This document shows, one piece after another, positions 24,356 through 34,020 of a DNA stretch of 34,381 bases. Source of the DNA: an uncultured Nitratifractor sp. (GTDB taxonomy: Bacteria; Campylobacterota; Campylobacteria; Campylobacterales; Sulfurovaceae); contig CAMZLH010000041.1 of the NCBI GenBank assembly GCA_947311565.1, positions 1 through 34,381 on the forward strand. The letters are read 5' to 3'. Numbering within the stretch: position 1 is the stretch's first letter; every line of letters begins with the position of its first letter. The translations under genes were made by a program, and so were the position numbers. Under the pieces are notes generated by a model. The model worked only from the letters and a program-made list of their open reading frames with translations. It did not search any database and was not told the DNA's origin.

Positions 24356-24361
24356 TATAAT
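24356..24361 (+). promoter_or_regulatory. -10 box of rpoD
   Basis: ATTTTTTCGGTATAAT on the plus strand, followed by a leader of about 45 bases and CAGGAG 10 bases before the ATG at 24413. The A/T-rich tract at 24285-24330 may act as an UP-like element. Confidence 0.65.
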
Positions 24362-24412
24362 ATATATCTTAAAATATTAAGAGACTTAAATACTCACAGG
24401 AGTTACCCCAAT

Positions 24413-26299
24413 ATGGCTACAAAAAAGCAAAAAGACCCTATAGAAGTTATTGAAAAAGAGTTTACAAAACTTAAAAAAAATGGTTTTGCTACATATGAAA
24501 ATATAGCAAAACATTTTGAAAAAGCACCAACTGCGGCACAAGCAAAAAAGATTAAATCTTTAGCTAAAAAGAGCAAAATAGATATTATATCAGCATCAGA
24601 GTATGCTAAAAATTTAAATTACAAAAAAAATGAAGAGCTAAGAGTAGCAAGAGAAGCAGCTTATGATGCTGAAGTAGAAGATGAGTTTGATATTACAAAA
24701 GATAAAGAGCTTTTAGAGTGGAGTCGTAGTGATAGTCCTGTTAGAATGTATCTAAGAGAGATGGGTAAAATACCCCTACTAACAAAAGAAGAGGAGATTG
24801 AGCTTAGTCAGACAATAGAAGATGGAGAAGATATTATTATAGATGCAATCTGCTCTGTTCCATATCTTATTGATTATATTTTAAATTATAAAGAGCCTCT
24901 ACTTAATAGAGAAAGAAGAGTAAAAGAGCTATTTAAAAGTTTTGATGATGCTGATACAGAAGATGATTCATCAAGTAGTGATACAGAAGCAGATAGTTCA
25001 GATAATACTCAAAATGATATAATAAAAGAAAAAACCCCAAAACAGGATAATAGAAGTTTACAAGTAATAGATCGCTTTAAAGCTTTAGAAAAAGCTAAAA
25101 AAGAGTGGATTAAAGAGAAAGAGAAAATTGATAAACTATTTGAAGATGATAACTCAAAAGAGGAGTCTATATTTACTCAGCACTTAAAAGTTGCACATAA
25201 AAAATACTTACTTAAAGAGTCTCTTCTAAACCTAGGACCAACAAGTAAACTTATTAATGAGCTTGTTAAAGCTATTGAGACAGCATTAAAAACAGATGAC
25301 TCATTTGATAGAGAACTTAAAAAATTAGAGTATAAACTACAATTATTTAATGACCAACTCCGTACTGAGCATCAATCAATTTTAGATAATATTGTTAATA
25401 TGAATAAAGATGATATTATTAGTGCAGTTCCAGAAGCAACTATGGTTAGTACATATGTACAGATAAAAAAATTATTTGAAACAAAAGAGGCTAGTAAAAA
25501 TAGTTTTAACCTAGATCCAGAAAAACTACAAGAGATATTACAACAGATAAGAATTGGTAAAGGCAAAAGCGAGAAAGCAAAGTCAAGAATGGCTAAATCT
25601 AATCTAAGATTAGTAGTATCTATTGCAAAAAGATATACAAACCGAGGGCTTCCTTTCTTAGACTTAATTCAAGAAGGAAATATTGGTTTAATGAAAGCTG
25701 TAGATAAGTTCGAATATCAAAAAGGGTACAAATTCTCTACATATGCAACATGGTGGATACGACAAGCAATTAGCCGTGCTATTGCAGACCAAGCTAGAAC
25801 AATTAGAATACCTATACATATGATAGAGACAATAAATAGAATAAATAAAATTATTCGTAAATATCTTCAAGAGAGTGGTAAAGAACCAGATCTAGATACA
25901 ATCGCTGAAGAGGTAGGACTAAGTGTAGATAAGGTTAAAAATGTAATTAAAATTACTAAAGAGCCAGTATCACTTGAAGCGCCAGTTGGAGATGAAGATG
26001 ATGGTAGATTTGGAGACTTTATAGAAGATAAAAATGCTGTAAGCCCAACAGATGCCGTAATGAATGATGACTTAAATAATCAGATAGATGAAGTATTAGA
26101 ACAACTAAACGATAGAGAACAAGCTGTTGTAAGAATGAGATTTGGATTACTAATAGATAAAAGTGATAGAACACTTGAAGAGATTGGTAAAGAGTTAAAT
26201 GTAACAAGAGAGAGAGTACGTCAGATAGAGAGTAGTGCTATTAAAAAATTAAAACATCCTAAAGTTGGTAGAAAACTCAAAAGCTACATAGAAGAGTAG
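24413..26299 (+). CDS. rpoD: RNA polymerase sigma factor RpoD (sigma-70)
   Basis: This is the primary sigma factor. Region 1.1 is at 1-80, region 1.2 at about 105-140 ([16 protein letters not shown]) and a charged non-conserved region at about 140-385. Region 2 is at about 390-460 ([20 protein letters not shown], then [20 protein letters not shown] for -10 recognition), with regions 3 and 4 to the end ([19 protein letters not shown] for -35 contact). The 628 residues match Campylobacterota. In this phylum sigma-70 promoters depend mostly on the -10 box and a T-rich upstream, as seen in this window. It is followed after three bases by the CinA-like gene. Confidence 0.97.
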   Translation: MATKKQKDPIEVIEKEFTKLKKNGFATYENIAKHFEKAPTAAQAKKIKSLAKKSKIDIISASEYAKNLNYKKNEELRVAREAAYDAEVEDEFDITKDKELLEWSRSDSPVRMYLREMGKIPLLTKEEEIELSQTIEDGEDIIIDAICSVPYLIDYILNYKEPLLNRERRVKELFKSFDDADTEDDSSSSDTEADSSDNTQNDIIKEKTPKQDNRSLQVIDRFKALEKAKKEWIKEKEKIDKLFEDDNSKEESIFTQHLKVAHKKYLLKESLLNLGPTSKLINELVKAIETALKTDDSFDRELKKLEYKLQLFNDQLRTEHQSILDNIVNMNKDDIISAVPEATMVSTYVQIKKLFETKEASKNSFNLDPEKLQEILQQIRIGKGKSEKAKSRMAKSNLRLVVSIAKRYTNRGLPFLDLIQEGNIGLMKAVDKFEYQKGYKFSTYATWWIRQAISRAIADQARTIRIPIHMIETINRINKIIRKYLQESGKEPDLDTIAEEVGLSVDKVKNVIKITKEPVSLEAPVGDEDDGRFGDFIEDKNAVSPTDAVMNDDLNNQIDEVLEQLNDREQAVVRMRFGLLIDKSDRTLEEIGKELNVTRERVRQIESSAIKKLKHPKVGRKLKSYIEE

Positions 26300-26302
26300 A
26301 GA

Positions 26303-27061
26303 TTGAAAAATCCAAACTTTTATGCACTTATAATTGGCTCAGAGATACTAAATGGACGAAGAGAAGATAGACATTTTAAATTTCTTCAAAATATATTAAA
26401 AGAGAGTAATTTAAAATTTAGTGGCTCTTTTATAATAGAAGACAAAATAGAACTAATTGCCTCTACTATTAAATATCTATCTATGCTACCAAATAGTGTC
26501 ATTTTTAGCTTTGGAGGTATTGGCTCTACCCCTGATGACTATACGAGAGAGGCTGCAAGTATAGCAATTAGAGATGGAAGGCTATATACAAACAAAGAGT
26601 TTAAATTAAAGATAGAGAAGAGAATTAAAGGTAGCTCTAATCGACATCCTTTAAATATGGCAAATCTTCCTCTCGATTCTAAGCTTTTACCAAATGAATT
26701 AAATGGAATGTACGGCTTCTCTTTAGAGGATAGATTTTTCTTTATGCCAGGCTTTCCAGAGATGAGTCACCAAATGGTAAAGTATGTTTTAAAAAAATAC
26801 TTTAGTAATAGTGGTAAGAGAGAGTATAGATATACACTTACTGCACTTTGCAAAGAGAGTGAATTTATTGAGCTTATGCAAGAGTCTCATGAAGAAGTTG
26901 ATGTATCATCTCTTCCTAAAATATATAAAGATAGCTCACAAACTACTATTTCTGTTCTATCTTTTAATGATAATTTAGCAAAAAATGAATTTAAAAAATA
27001 TATCGATTTTGTAAATAAATATAACATTAGATATACAATAGGTGAAGGATATACAAGATAG
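26303..27061 (+). CDS. CinA-like molybdopterin-binding domain protein
   Basis: The 252-residue protein has the MoCF/CinA N-terminal fold: YALIIGSEILNGRREDRH at 7-24, then VIFSFGGIGSTPDDYTREA near 65-83, and FFMPGFPEMS. It lacks the C-terminal nicotinamide-mononucleotide deamidase part of full CinA. Such stand-alone proteins are often annotated as competence/damage-inducible protein A, but the reaction is unknown. The start is TTG at 26303, three bases after the rpoD stop, with only a weak GAGTAGAGA upstream. Its last codons carry GAAGGA, which probably serves the next gene. Confidence 0.85.
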   Translation: MKNPNFYALIIGSEILNGRREDRHFKFLQNILKESNLKFSGSFIIEDKIELIASTIKYLSMLPNSVIFSFGGIGSTPDDYTREAASIAIRDGRLYTNKEFKLKIEKRIKGSSNRHPLNMANLPLDSKLLPNELNGMYGFSLEDRFFFMPGFPEMSHQMVKYVLKKYFSNSGKREYRYTLTALCKESEFIELMQESHEEVDVSSLPKIYKDSSQTTISVLSFNDNLAKNEFKKYIDFVNKYNIRYTIGEGYTR

Positions 27062-27765
27062 ATATTCATCTTAAAAATGTAACTTTAAAAATAATTATTA
27101 TTAAAAAAAAATCTATTAAAAAAAATATATATTTTCAAATAAAAGATATTAAAAACACTACTTATTTAGAAGTAAGAACCCCCTACTCTACATCCAATAA
27201 AGAGCTATCTAATATATTAGATAGCAATATTGATAAAATTGAAAAAATCTATAACAACTATCTAAAGTCTAAAGAAGCTAGATATTCTATAGAAAGAGAT
27301 AGTGAACTACTTCTATTTGGTAAGATAGTAAAGATAGAGATTATTAACTCTAAATATAATCTAATTAACTTTAGAAATAGTAGTATAGTTATAGAAACAC
27401 ATTTACCATTTACAAAAGAACTAAAAGAGCAAGTTAGAGAGAAGTTATATAAGAAACAAGCTAAAATAGTGATAACACCATTAGTAGTTAAGTGGCAAAA
27501 TATTATGCATTTATACAGTACAAATCTAAGATACCAAAAAACAAAAAGCCAATGGGGTAGTTGCTCTAGTAAAAATAGAATATCTCTAAATAGCTACCTC
27601 TGCTTACTACCAATTAAGTTAATAGAGTATGTTATAATTCATGAACTAGCTCATATAAAACACAAAAATCACTCTAAAGAGTTCTGGGATTTAGTTAGCT
27701 ACTACTTACCAAATTATAAAGAGTTAAGAGAAGAATTAAAAATATATGGTAAATTTATTAGATAA
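27058..27765 (+). CDS. YgjP/DUF45-type zinc metalloprotease
   Basis: The frame is open from 27046 to the TAA at 27763-27765, but no ATG, GTG, TTG or CTG occurs before GTG 27469, which would remove more than half of the protein. The missing part matches the family N-terminus (IKKNIYFQIKDIKNTTYLEV, then RTPYSTSNKEL), so the gene probably begins at ATA 27058 (8 bases after AAGGA) or ATT 27064. It would then have about 235 residues, the normal family length. The catalytic zinc site is HELAHIKHKNHSKEFW near 196-211, preceded by QWGSCSSKNRISLN, the other DUF45 hallmark. The ATA overlaps the stop of the CinA-like gene (ATAG). The substrate is unknown. A sequencing error that removed a normal start is possible. 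Confidence 0.8.
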   Translation: MDIHLKNVTLKIIIIKKKSIKKNIYFQIKDIKNTTYLEVRTPYSTSNKELSNILDSNIDKIEKIYNNYLKSKEARYSIERDSELLLFGKIVKIEIINSKYNLINFRNSSIVIETHLPFTKELKEQVREKLYKKQAKIVITPLVVKWQNIMHLYSTNLRYQKTKSQWGSCSSKNRISLNSYLCLLPIKLIEYVIIHELAHIKHKNHSKEFWDLVSYYLPNYKELREELKIYGKFIR

Positions 27766-27829
27766 AATCTAGATATACCTAGTAATTTAATACTACCCTA
27801 ATTTTTAAATAACTTTCTACACTCCTAAA

Positions 27830-28786
27830 TTATACGAGAAGTCTACTCTTAGAATATCTAAAAAAATTTTCTATTATATCTTTTGCTTCATTAACATCTT
27901 TAACTCTATTAATCAAATCTCTAAACTCGCTAGCCCCTTGATATCCATATTTAGAGTAAGTATGTAGATGCTTTCTAAATAGTACAACTCCATACTCTCC
28001 ATAGAAATTAATCATTTGATAAAAATGTTCCAAAACTACATCTGTAATCAAATCTTTAGATATATCAACATTATCTTTAATCTCTTTAAATATCCAAGGT
28101 CTTCCTACAGCACCTCTTCCAATCATTATACCATCACACTTAGTATAATCGAGTACCCAATTTGCTTTCTCTTTACTATCTATATCACCATTTGCTATAA
28201 CAGGAATATTAAGAGAACTTTTAATCTCTGCTATTGCATCATAATCAACAGAAGCTTTAAACTTACCTGATCTAGTTCTACCATGAACAGCAATAAAATC
28301 TGCACCACTATCTTCACAAATCTTTGCAATTTCAAGATGATTTTTTTCTGAAAAACCTAATCTAATTTTAACTGACGTGTACTCTTTATTTGAGTATTTT
28401 TTTATTGTTTTAATGGCATTAGACATTTTTTTTAAATCTGTAAGTAGTGCACTTCCTTGTAAATTATTAACAACTTTTGGTACCGGGCACCCACAATTTA
28501 AATCTATACAATCAATACCATCTAGTTTATTTATTACATCAATTGCACGTCTAATTATTTCTGGATCACTACCTGCAATTTGAATTGAATATGGATCTTC
28601 TAAAGAGGATTTTTCTAACATTTTATTAGTCTTTTTACTACCATAAGCTAAAGCATTAGAGCTTATCATCTCACTTACAGTAACATCTACACCAAATTTT
28701 TTAACAACACTTCTAAAGGGTAAGTCAGTTAGCCCAGCAAGAGGGGCTAAAAAGTAAAGGGGTTTATTGGTAAAGTCTATACTCAT
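27830..28786 (-). CDS. dusB: tRNA-dihydrouridine synthase (DusB-like)
   Basis: Dus enzymes reduce uridine to dihydrouridine in tRNA with FMN and NADPH. The TIM-barrel start LAPLAGLTDLPFRS (13-26), the catalytic C100 in LNCGCPVPKV, KIRLGF, AVHGRTRSGKF and NGDIDSKEKA plus MIGRGAVGRPWIF (phosphate binding) are all present. The length of 318 residues is standard. It is the last gene of the rpsB operon and overlaps the membrane-protein gene by four bases (ATGA), an order also found in Campylobacter jejuni. Confidence 0.95.
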   Translation of the reverse strand: MSIDFTNKPLYFLAPLAGLTDLPFRSVVKKFGVDVTVSEMISSNALAYGSKKTNKMLEKSSLEDPYSIQIAGSDPEIIRRAIDVINKLDGIDCIDLNCGCPVPKVVNNLQGSALLTDLKKMSNAIKTIKKYSNKEYTSVKIRLGFSEKNHLEIAKICEDSGADFIAVHGRTRSGKFKASVDYDAIAEIKSSLNIPVIANGDIDSKEKANWVLDYTKCDGIMIGRGAVGRPWIFKEIKDNVDISKDLITDVVLEHFYQMINFYGEYGVVLFRKHLHTYSKYGYQGASEFRDLINRVKDVNEAKDIIENFFRYSKSRLLV

Positions 28787-29820
28787 TTGCAGATACTATC
28801 GCTACCTAATATATCATCAATTTTATAGTTATACTTACTTTTCTTAAGAGAATAGAATGCCTTTAAAGCTTTATACTCATCATCACTACTATCATCTAAA
28901 ATATCTCTAACTTTATCTAACATTTCATACTTAAATAGTAGATATATATATGCTGGTATAGCTGCATCACTATCTTCTTGTAATGTTTTAAAATTAGCCA
29001 AATTGCTATCTGGTTCAAAACTACCTAGAGTTGCTTTTGCTAACTTATAGTAATCTTTACAATCGAAGCTATACTCTTTAATAAAGCTGCTTATCATTTC
29101 ACTACTAAAACCAATATCCTCACCACTCTCTGCTCTGTTTAATAATAGAAAAAATCTATCTTTACCTAAAACTTTTGCATATTTTTTTAAAGTGTACATA
29201 TCTTGTTCTTTTGCTACACTATCTAGTGCCACTTCAAGTAGTTCATTAGAGTATTTATCACTAAATTCAATTACTTTTAATGCAAAAGATGGGTCACTAT
29301 TTAATTTATTAAAATTATTCTTAATCTCTATAGGATTATTTTCACTCAAGTGTTTAGCGAATTTTTGTTTATTAAGTTCTACATACTCTCCGCTATTAAT
29401 CTTTGTAATAACTTTCGCAGCATCTTTTATTTTATCAGAAATACTAGAGCTATCTAGTGTATTTGGAGTTATATAAGATTCTGCTAAAATAGAAGCTGAT
29501 CTTTTCATTTCTTCACTTGAGTAAGTTACTGATGTTGGTTCTTGAATTAAAGACCAGTATACACCATCCTCTAATTTTTTAGCATCTGCTTTTAACTTTC
29601 TAATATTAAAAAAGTTTTTAGTACTATAAAACATCATATGTAAAATTGAAAATATAACTAAAATTGCAACAGGAAGCGCTATCCATACTGCTATTGGCAA
29701 TTTTGGCATATTAATTCCAAAAACTTCAAATGAAAATGTTCCAGGATTAACCATATAAGTTGCTACTGCAACACCTATAACAAACAGTAATGAAAATACT
29801 GTATATAAACCTACTCTCAT
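28783..29820 (-). CDS. Two-span membrane protein with a helical cytoplasmic part
   Basis: Function is unknown. From ATG 29820 (AGGAGG eight bases upstream) the protein has 345 residues. An in-frame ATG at 29856 would overlap the upstream gene and lacks a ribosome site. Helices at about 4-23 and 42-65 form a hairpin, followed by a basic FNIRKLKADAKKLED coiled-coil-like stretch. The rest is mostly alpha-helical and acidic and ends with DSICK, with repeats of about 30-40 residues that might be TPR-like. The N-terminal hairpin resembles LapA (DUF1049) and the rest loosely resembles LapB, so a fused LapA/LapB-like LPS regulator is one guess. In C. jejuni a membrane protein sits at the same place between dksA and dus. 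Confidence 0.85.
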   Translation of the reverse strand: MRVGLYTVFSLLFVIGVAVATYMVNPGTFSFEVFGINMPKLPIAVWIALPVAILVIFSILHMMFYSTKNFFNIRKLKADAKKLEDGVYWSLIQEPTSVTYSSEEMKRSASILAESYITPNTLDSSSISDKIKDAAKVITKINSGEYVELNKQKFAKHLSENNPIEIKNNFNKLNSDPSFALKVIEFSDKYSNELLEVALDSVAKEQDMYTLKKYAKVLGKDRFFLLLNRAESGEDIGFSSEMISSFIKEYSFDCKDYYKLAKATLGSFEPDSNLANFKTLQEDSDAAIPAYIYLLFKYEMLDKVRDILDDSSDDEYKALKAFYSLKKSKYNYKIDDILGSDSICK

Positions 29821-29830
29821 AATATTCCTC

Positions 29831-30193
29831 CTATTTATAGAGCAACTCCTGCTCATTTATCTCTCGACAGTATATACAATATTTAGCAAATGGCTTAACT
29901 TTTAATCTCTCGATATCTATAGACTCTTCGCACATTTCACAAATACCATAACCTATACTTGATATTTTATCTAAAGCTAGCTCAATTTCTTCTAATTTTT
30001 TATACTGTTTTGTAATTAAAACATCATCAATTAAAGTATCATTTATCAAAATAGCATAATCACCTTCATCATTTGGAGACTGCTGCCCCATTAGTTTAAT
30101 CTCTTCTTCTGCTTTTTTAATGTTATTTTTTATACTAACTGCCATAGATAACAACTCATCTTTTAGCTCTTTTAACTCTTCTAATCTTCCCAC
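29831..30193 (-). CDS. dksA: DksA/TraR-family zinc-finger protein
   Basis: DksA-family proteins enter the RNA polymerase secondary channel and act with ppGpp. The 120 residues form a coiled coil (about 1-80) and a C4 zinc finger, C85, C88, C106, C109 (GICEMCEESIDIERL, then FAKYCIYC). The coiled-coil tip DxxDxA is not obvious in NDEGDYA (41-47), although D42, D45 and A47 give D-x-x-D-x-A. The length is close to the Campylobacter DksA (119-120). It lies 18 bases after rlmH and 10 bases before the membrane-protein gene. Confidence 0.9.
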   Translation of the reverse strand: MGRLEELKELKDELLSMAVSIKNNIKKAEEEIKLMGQQSPNDEGDYAILINDTLIDDVLITKQYKKLEEIELALDKISSIGYGICEMCEESIDIERLKVKPFAKYCIYCREINEQELLYK

Positions 30194-30211
30194 TTTTTAC
30201 CCCTTTTATAT

Positions 30212-30670
30212 CTATTTATGGTATGGATGGTTATTATTAATTGTTAATCCTCTATAAATTTGCTCTAATAATAACACTTTGATCAGTTTATGTGATAATG
30301 TTATTTTACCAAAAGAAACTGATAAATTGGCACATTTAATGAAATTAGATTCAAATCCATACGCTCCACCAATAAAAAAAGTAATATTTGCATTTTTTTC
30401 CAATATTTTAGCAAACTCAAAACTATCTACCTCTTTAGCTGATGGGTCTAAAACAACACTATATCCATTTTTATAGTCATAAAAAGCTTTACTATACTCT
30501 GCTTGTGCTAATTTAGCAGAACTGTCTTGTGCTTTAGAAATTTGATTATTAAATATATCAATTAGCTCTATTTTAGCAAAAGGTTTTGCAATTTTTGTGT
30601 AGTGTTCAATTAGTGGTTCATATAACTTATTTTTGCCCTTTTTATCTATACTACATATTTTAATTCTCAT
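30212..30670 (-). CDS. rlmH: 23S rRNA (pseudouridine1915-N3)-methyltransferase
   Basis: RlmH is a small SPOUT enzyme that methylates pseudouridine 1915 in helix 69 of assembled 70S ribosomes. The knot loop FFIGGAYGFE at 98-107 and the C-terminal ITLSHKLIKVLLLEQIYRG ending HPYHK are diagnostic. The 152 residues match E. coli (155). The start overlaps the end of the helicase gene by 11 bases, so translation is coupled. Confidence 0.96.
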   Translation of the reverse strand: MRIKICSIDKKGKNKLYEPLIEHYTKIAKPFAKIELIDIFNNQISKAQDSSAKLAQAEYSKAFYDYKNGYSVVLDPSAKEVDSFEFAKILEKNANITFFIGGAYGFESNFIKCANLSVSFGKITLSHKLIKVLLLEQIYRGLTINNNHPYHK

Positions 30671-31940
30671 TTTTTAACCCTATATAAAAGTTATCGACAT
30701 CAAAATTTTTTACTACTACTCTATCTAAATAAGTACTAAAATTATATCGACTATAGTCAACTCTTAAAAGTTTTGGTTCTATAGCTCTTGATATTGCCAC
30801 ATAAAGCTGACTAGGAGCAAAAAGATAATCTAAATTACACACTAATGATCTAATACTCATACCTTGAGATTTATGTATAGTAATTGCATATGCAAGTTTT
30901 ATTGGATATTGTGATAGAGTAGCAACAGCAATTGTCTCTGCACTATTACTATCTAATTCTAGTAACTCAAAATCATGTTGATAGACATTAATCGCCTTGT
31001 CATCACATTTAATAACAATATACTCATCATGAAACTCTGATACAATCCCTTTTTGTCCATTAACAAATTTACCCCATTTATTAACTGTAAATATAACTGG
31101 AGCACCTATTTTTAGATGTAAAGCATCTATTATTGGTAAAGATTTTGTCCAACTCTCTATTTTTCTATCATCTATATCTTTTATCTTCTTTATATCCCAA
31201 AAGAATAGAGCTTCATCTCTATCAAGTAGTGATAACTTCTCTCTATTCATCTCTTCCACCTCTTTATTTCTTCCAAAAAGATAAGTAGGCTCTATATCAT
31301 GAGAAAATTTAGTCTCTTTTAAAGATATCAGATAATCTTTTACCTCTTTATTGCAAACTCCCTCTCTAATTAGTGAAAGAATATTAATAAATTCACTATC
31401 TGATGTTCTTTTAACATCGTCTAATATAATTGCTTTAAAATTAAACCTAATCCAAGAGCCACTTTCAAAAGCATATATCTCATCTTTAATTAAAGAGTTA
31501 ATACTCTCCTCTTTTATAATAGGAGGCAGTTGATAGAAATCACCTACTACCATTAATCTACCTTTATATCCAAGAGTATCTAGCCTATAATATATCATAT
31601 CTAACATTGATGCAGAGACCATACTTATCTCATCTATAATAATTAAATCTATCTCTTGTAAAACTTTTTTTAACTCTTGTACTCTTTTTTTATTTCTTCT
31701 ATCATTCTCTTTTAATTTTAATAAATTTGAGGCAATACCAAATATAAAAAAACTATGTATTGTAAAACCACCAATATTAACAGCACTAATTCCAGTACTA
31801 CCAAGTGGTATTACTTTTAAATTGTCATTTTTATATATCTGAATTATTTGAGAGGTTAAGTAGCTTTTACCAACACCGGCACCACCACTTAAAAAAACAT
31901 TTCTGCTTTGTAGTATATCATATAATCTATTTTCGTCCAT
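30660..31940 (-). CDS. Pif1/RecD-like superfamily 1B helicase
   Basis: This ATP-dependent 5'-3' DNA helicase of 426 residues has Walker A SGGAGVGKS at 18-26, motif Ia TGISAVNIGGFTIHSFF (49-65), Walker B IIIDEISM (100-107), motif III VVGDFYQLPPI, motif V YAITIHKSQGMSIRSLVCNL and motif VI LYVAISRA. The Pif1 signature resembles eukaryotic Pif1 without extensions. Pif1 proteins unwind G-quadruplexes and stalled forks, but no specific role can be set from sequence. It is embedded in a translation operon between tsf (14 bases) and rlmH (11-base overlap), and neighbours of this kind are usual in the phylum. Confidence 0.93.
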   Translation of the reverse strand: MDENRLYDILQSRNVFLSGGAGVGKSYLTSQIIQIYKNDNLKVIPLGSTGISAVNIGGFTIHSFFIFGIASNLLKLKENDRRNKKRVQELKKVLQEIDLIIIDEISMVSASMLDMIYYRLDTLGYKGRLMVVGDFYQLPPIIKEESINSLIKDEIYAFESGSWIRFNFKAIILDDVKRTSDSEFINILSLIREGVCNKEVKDYLISLKETKFSHDIEPTYLFGRNKEVEEMNREKLSLLDRDEALFFWDIKKIKDIDDRKIESWTKSLPIIDALHLKIGAPVIFTVNKWGKFVNGQKGIVSEFHDEYIVIKCDDKAINVYQHDFELLELDSNSAETIAVATLSQYPIKLAYAITIHKSQGMSIRSLVCNLDYLFAPSQLYVAISRAIEPKLLRVDYSRYNFSTYLDRVVVKNFDVDNFYIGLKNEN

Positions 31941-31954
31941 AACGCAGGAGATGG

Positions 31955-33007
31955 CTACGCCATCTGTTTAGCTACCTCTGCTGCGAAATCTTCTTCTTTT
32001 ACTTCTATACCTTCACCTACTTCTAATCTAGTAAATGTAGTTATTTTAGCTTTTCCTGCACTCTTCTCATTAAAGTACTCACCAACACTTTTGCTATCAT
32101 CCATAACAAATTTTTGATCTAATAAGCACTGCTCTTGATCTAGTGTAGTATTATCAGAGATAAATCTATCAAGTTTACCTGGCAAAATTCTATCCCAAAT
32201 TTTTTCCGGTTTACCTTCTGCTTTAAGTTCAGCTTCAATATCACTCTTAGCACTTGCTAATACTTCATCTGTAAGTTGCGCACGAGAAACATACAAAGGA
32301 ATATTTTTTAAAGGTTTACCAAGTCTCTCTAGCTCTTCATTCTCTTTTTTAATAGCTTCAATTCTACCTTTTGTCTCCTCTTCAACATAATTAGAATCTA
32401 AATCTTTATATGTTAAGCTTTTAGGAGCCATAGCAGCTGCATGCATAGCAATCTCTCTTAAAATAGGAGTAACTTTAGCTACAGTATCAGCATCTTCACA
32501 CTCAGCAGCAATAATAACACCATTTTTACCGTTAGAGTGAACATAACCACTTACTGCAGTTTTATCATCTCCATTAATCAATGCACTTCTTCTTACAACT
32601 AAGTTCTCACCAATAATTGCAATATGTCCTGCTAAATATTCATTAAATGGCTTACCACCAATCTCTGAAGCAGCAATTGCGTCTGCATCTACTAAAATAT
32701 TATTAAACGTATGATCTACAACTTCACTCATTAAGTCAATAAACTTCTCATTTTGTGCAACGAAATCTGTTTGAGAGTTAATCTCAACAATAACTGCTTT
32801 TGCACTATCTACTTTAATTCCAATAGCACCCTCAGCAGCAGTTTTACTAGCTTTCTTAGCAGCCGCACCAATACCTTGGTCTCTTAGCCACTCTACAGCC
32901 TTATCCATATCTCCATCATTTGCTGCTAATGCTTTTTTACAATCCATCATACCAGCATCTGTCAACTCACGAAGTTTTTTAATATCTTTTGGTCCAAAAT
33001 TTGCCAT
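31955..33007 (-). CDS. tsf: Elongation factor Ts
   Basis: EF-Ts exchanges GDP for GTP on EF-Tu. The N-terminal UBA-like domain (KDIKKLRELTDAGMMDCKKA, 8-27) and the conserved SQTDFVAQNEKF near 78-89 are intact, followed by two core domains and the C-terminal motif. At 350 residues it is longer than E. coli (283), as in other Campylobacterota, because of an extended core. It follows rpsB after 17 bases, the near-universal arrangement. Confidence 0.97.
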   Translation of the reverse strand: MANFGPKDIKKLRELTDAGMMDCKKALAANDGDMDKAVEWLRDQGIGAAAKKASKTAAEGAIGIKVDSAKAVIVEINSQTDFVAQNEKFIDLMSEVVDHTFNNILVDADAIAASEIGGKPFNEYLAGHIAIIGENLVVRRSALINGDDKTAVSGYVHSNGKNGVIIAAECEDADTVAKVTPILREIAMHAAAMAPKSLTYKDLDSNYVEEETKGRIEAIKKENEELERLGKPLKNIPLYVSRAQLTDEVLASAKSDIEAELKAEGKPEKIWDRILPGKLDRFISDNTTLDQEQCLLDQKFVMDDSKSVGEYFNEKSAGKAKITTFTRLEVGEGIEVKEEDFAAEVAKQMA

Positions 33008-33024
33008 CTACTAATCTCCTAAAA

Positions 33025-34020
33025 TTATGCTAACTCTTTAGCTTCTGCTATAGCTTCTTCTTTTACTTTATACTCTTTAGCTTCATCTTCACTAATACTT
33101 GCAATTTGAGCAAATGTAGTAATTCCAGCTGCATACAACTTATCTTTACCTACTTTTCCAATACCTGTAAGTTTAGTTAAATCATCACCTTTAACTTCCT
33201 CTTTAGCTTCTGGCTCTGCACTCTCTTTAGCAATCTCCTCTTTAACCTCTGCAACCTCTTCTTTAGTTACATTTGCGGCAGCTGCTGCATCCTCAGAAAT
33301 TCCTGCAGTCTCTAGTTCTCCTGCTTCACCTTCACTCTCTGCAGCTAAAGCACGACCTTCTATAATTGCATCTGCCATCTCTCTACAGAAAAGATTGATA
33401 GATCTAATTGCATCATCATTACCAGGAATTGGATAGTCAATAACATCAGGATCACAGTTTGTATCTAGTGGAGCAACAATTTTCATACCCATTCTTCTTG
33501 CTTCTTTGATTGCAATATGCTCTTTAACAGCATCTACAACAAATAGAATATCTGGAGTCTTTTTTAAATCTCTATAACCCTCTAGGTATTTTAATAGTTT
33601 CTCTTTTTTTCTTCTTAACATTAGAGCCTCTTTTTTAGTTAAAAGCTCAATTTGACCATTCTCTTCCATCTGCTCAATAACTTCTAATTTTCTGATAGAT
33701 TTTTTAATAGTTGGATAGTTTGTTAACATACCACCTAACCATCTTGTTGCAATAAATGGCATACCACATCTTTGAGCATGCTCTTTAATAGCATTTCTAG
33801 CTTGTTTTTTAGTACCAACAAATAGAACTGTTTTTCCCTCAGCTGCTGCATCTCTTACTACATTATATGTATATTTAAAGTATCTAAGAGTCTTTTGTAA
33901 ATCTATAATATAGATATTCTTTCTTTCGCCAAAAATAAATTTTTTCATTTTTGGATTCCATCTTCTTGTTTGATGTCCAAAGTGTACACCACACTCTAAT
34001 AAGTCTTTCATTGTTACCAT
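33025..34020 (-). CDS. rpsB: 30S ribosomal protein S2 with a C-terminal helix-hairpin-helix
   Basis: Residues 1-225 form the normal S2, which binds the 30S head/body junction and needs S1: [20 protein letters not shown] at 4-23, then [22 protein letters not shown] and [14 protein letters not shown]. Normal S2 is 220-260 residues, but this protein has 331. An Ala/Glu-rich linker of about 50 residues (226-277) is followed by [17 protein letters not shown] and [11 protein letters not shown] at about 279-307, a helix-hairpin-helix pattern like those fused to some ribosomal proteins in other bacteria. It could bind RNA or DNA or anchor a partner. The start has AAGGAG 8 bases upstream. rpsB heads a seven-gene operon. 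Confidence 0.95.
   Translation of the reverse strand: MVTMKDLLECGVHFGHQTRRWNPKMKKFIFGERKNIYIIDLQKTLRYFKYTYNVVRDAAAEGKTVLFVGTKKQARNAIKEHAQRCGMPFIATRWLGGMLTNYPTIKKSIRKLEVIEQMEENGQIELLTKKEALMLRRKKEKLLKYLEGYRDLKKTPDILFVVDAVKEHIAIKEARRMGMKIVAPLDTNCDPDVIDYPIPGNDDAIRSINLFCREMADAIIEGRALAAESEGEAGELETAGISEDAAAAANVTKEEVAEVKEEIAKESAEPEAKEEVKGDDLTKLTGIGKVGKDKLYAAGITTFAQIASISEDEAKEYKVKEEAIAEAKELA

Noticed and set aside
27469-27765. 98-residue metallopeptidase starting at GTG 27469
   Set aside because: This start cuts the family domain in half, while the frame upstream is open and encodes the missing N-terminal part.
28783-29856. 357-residue membrane protein starting at 29856
   Set aside because: It overlaps the DksA gene without a ribosome site, while ATG 29820 follows a perfect AGGAGG.
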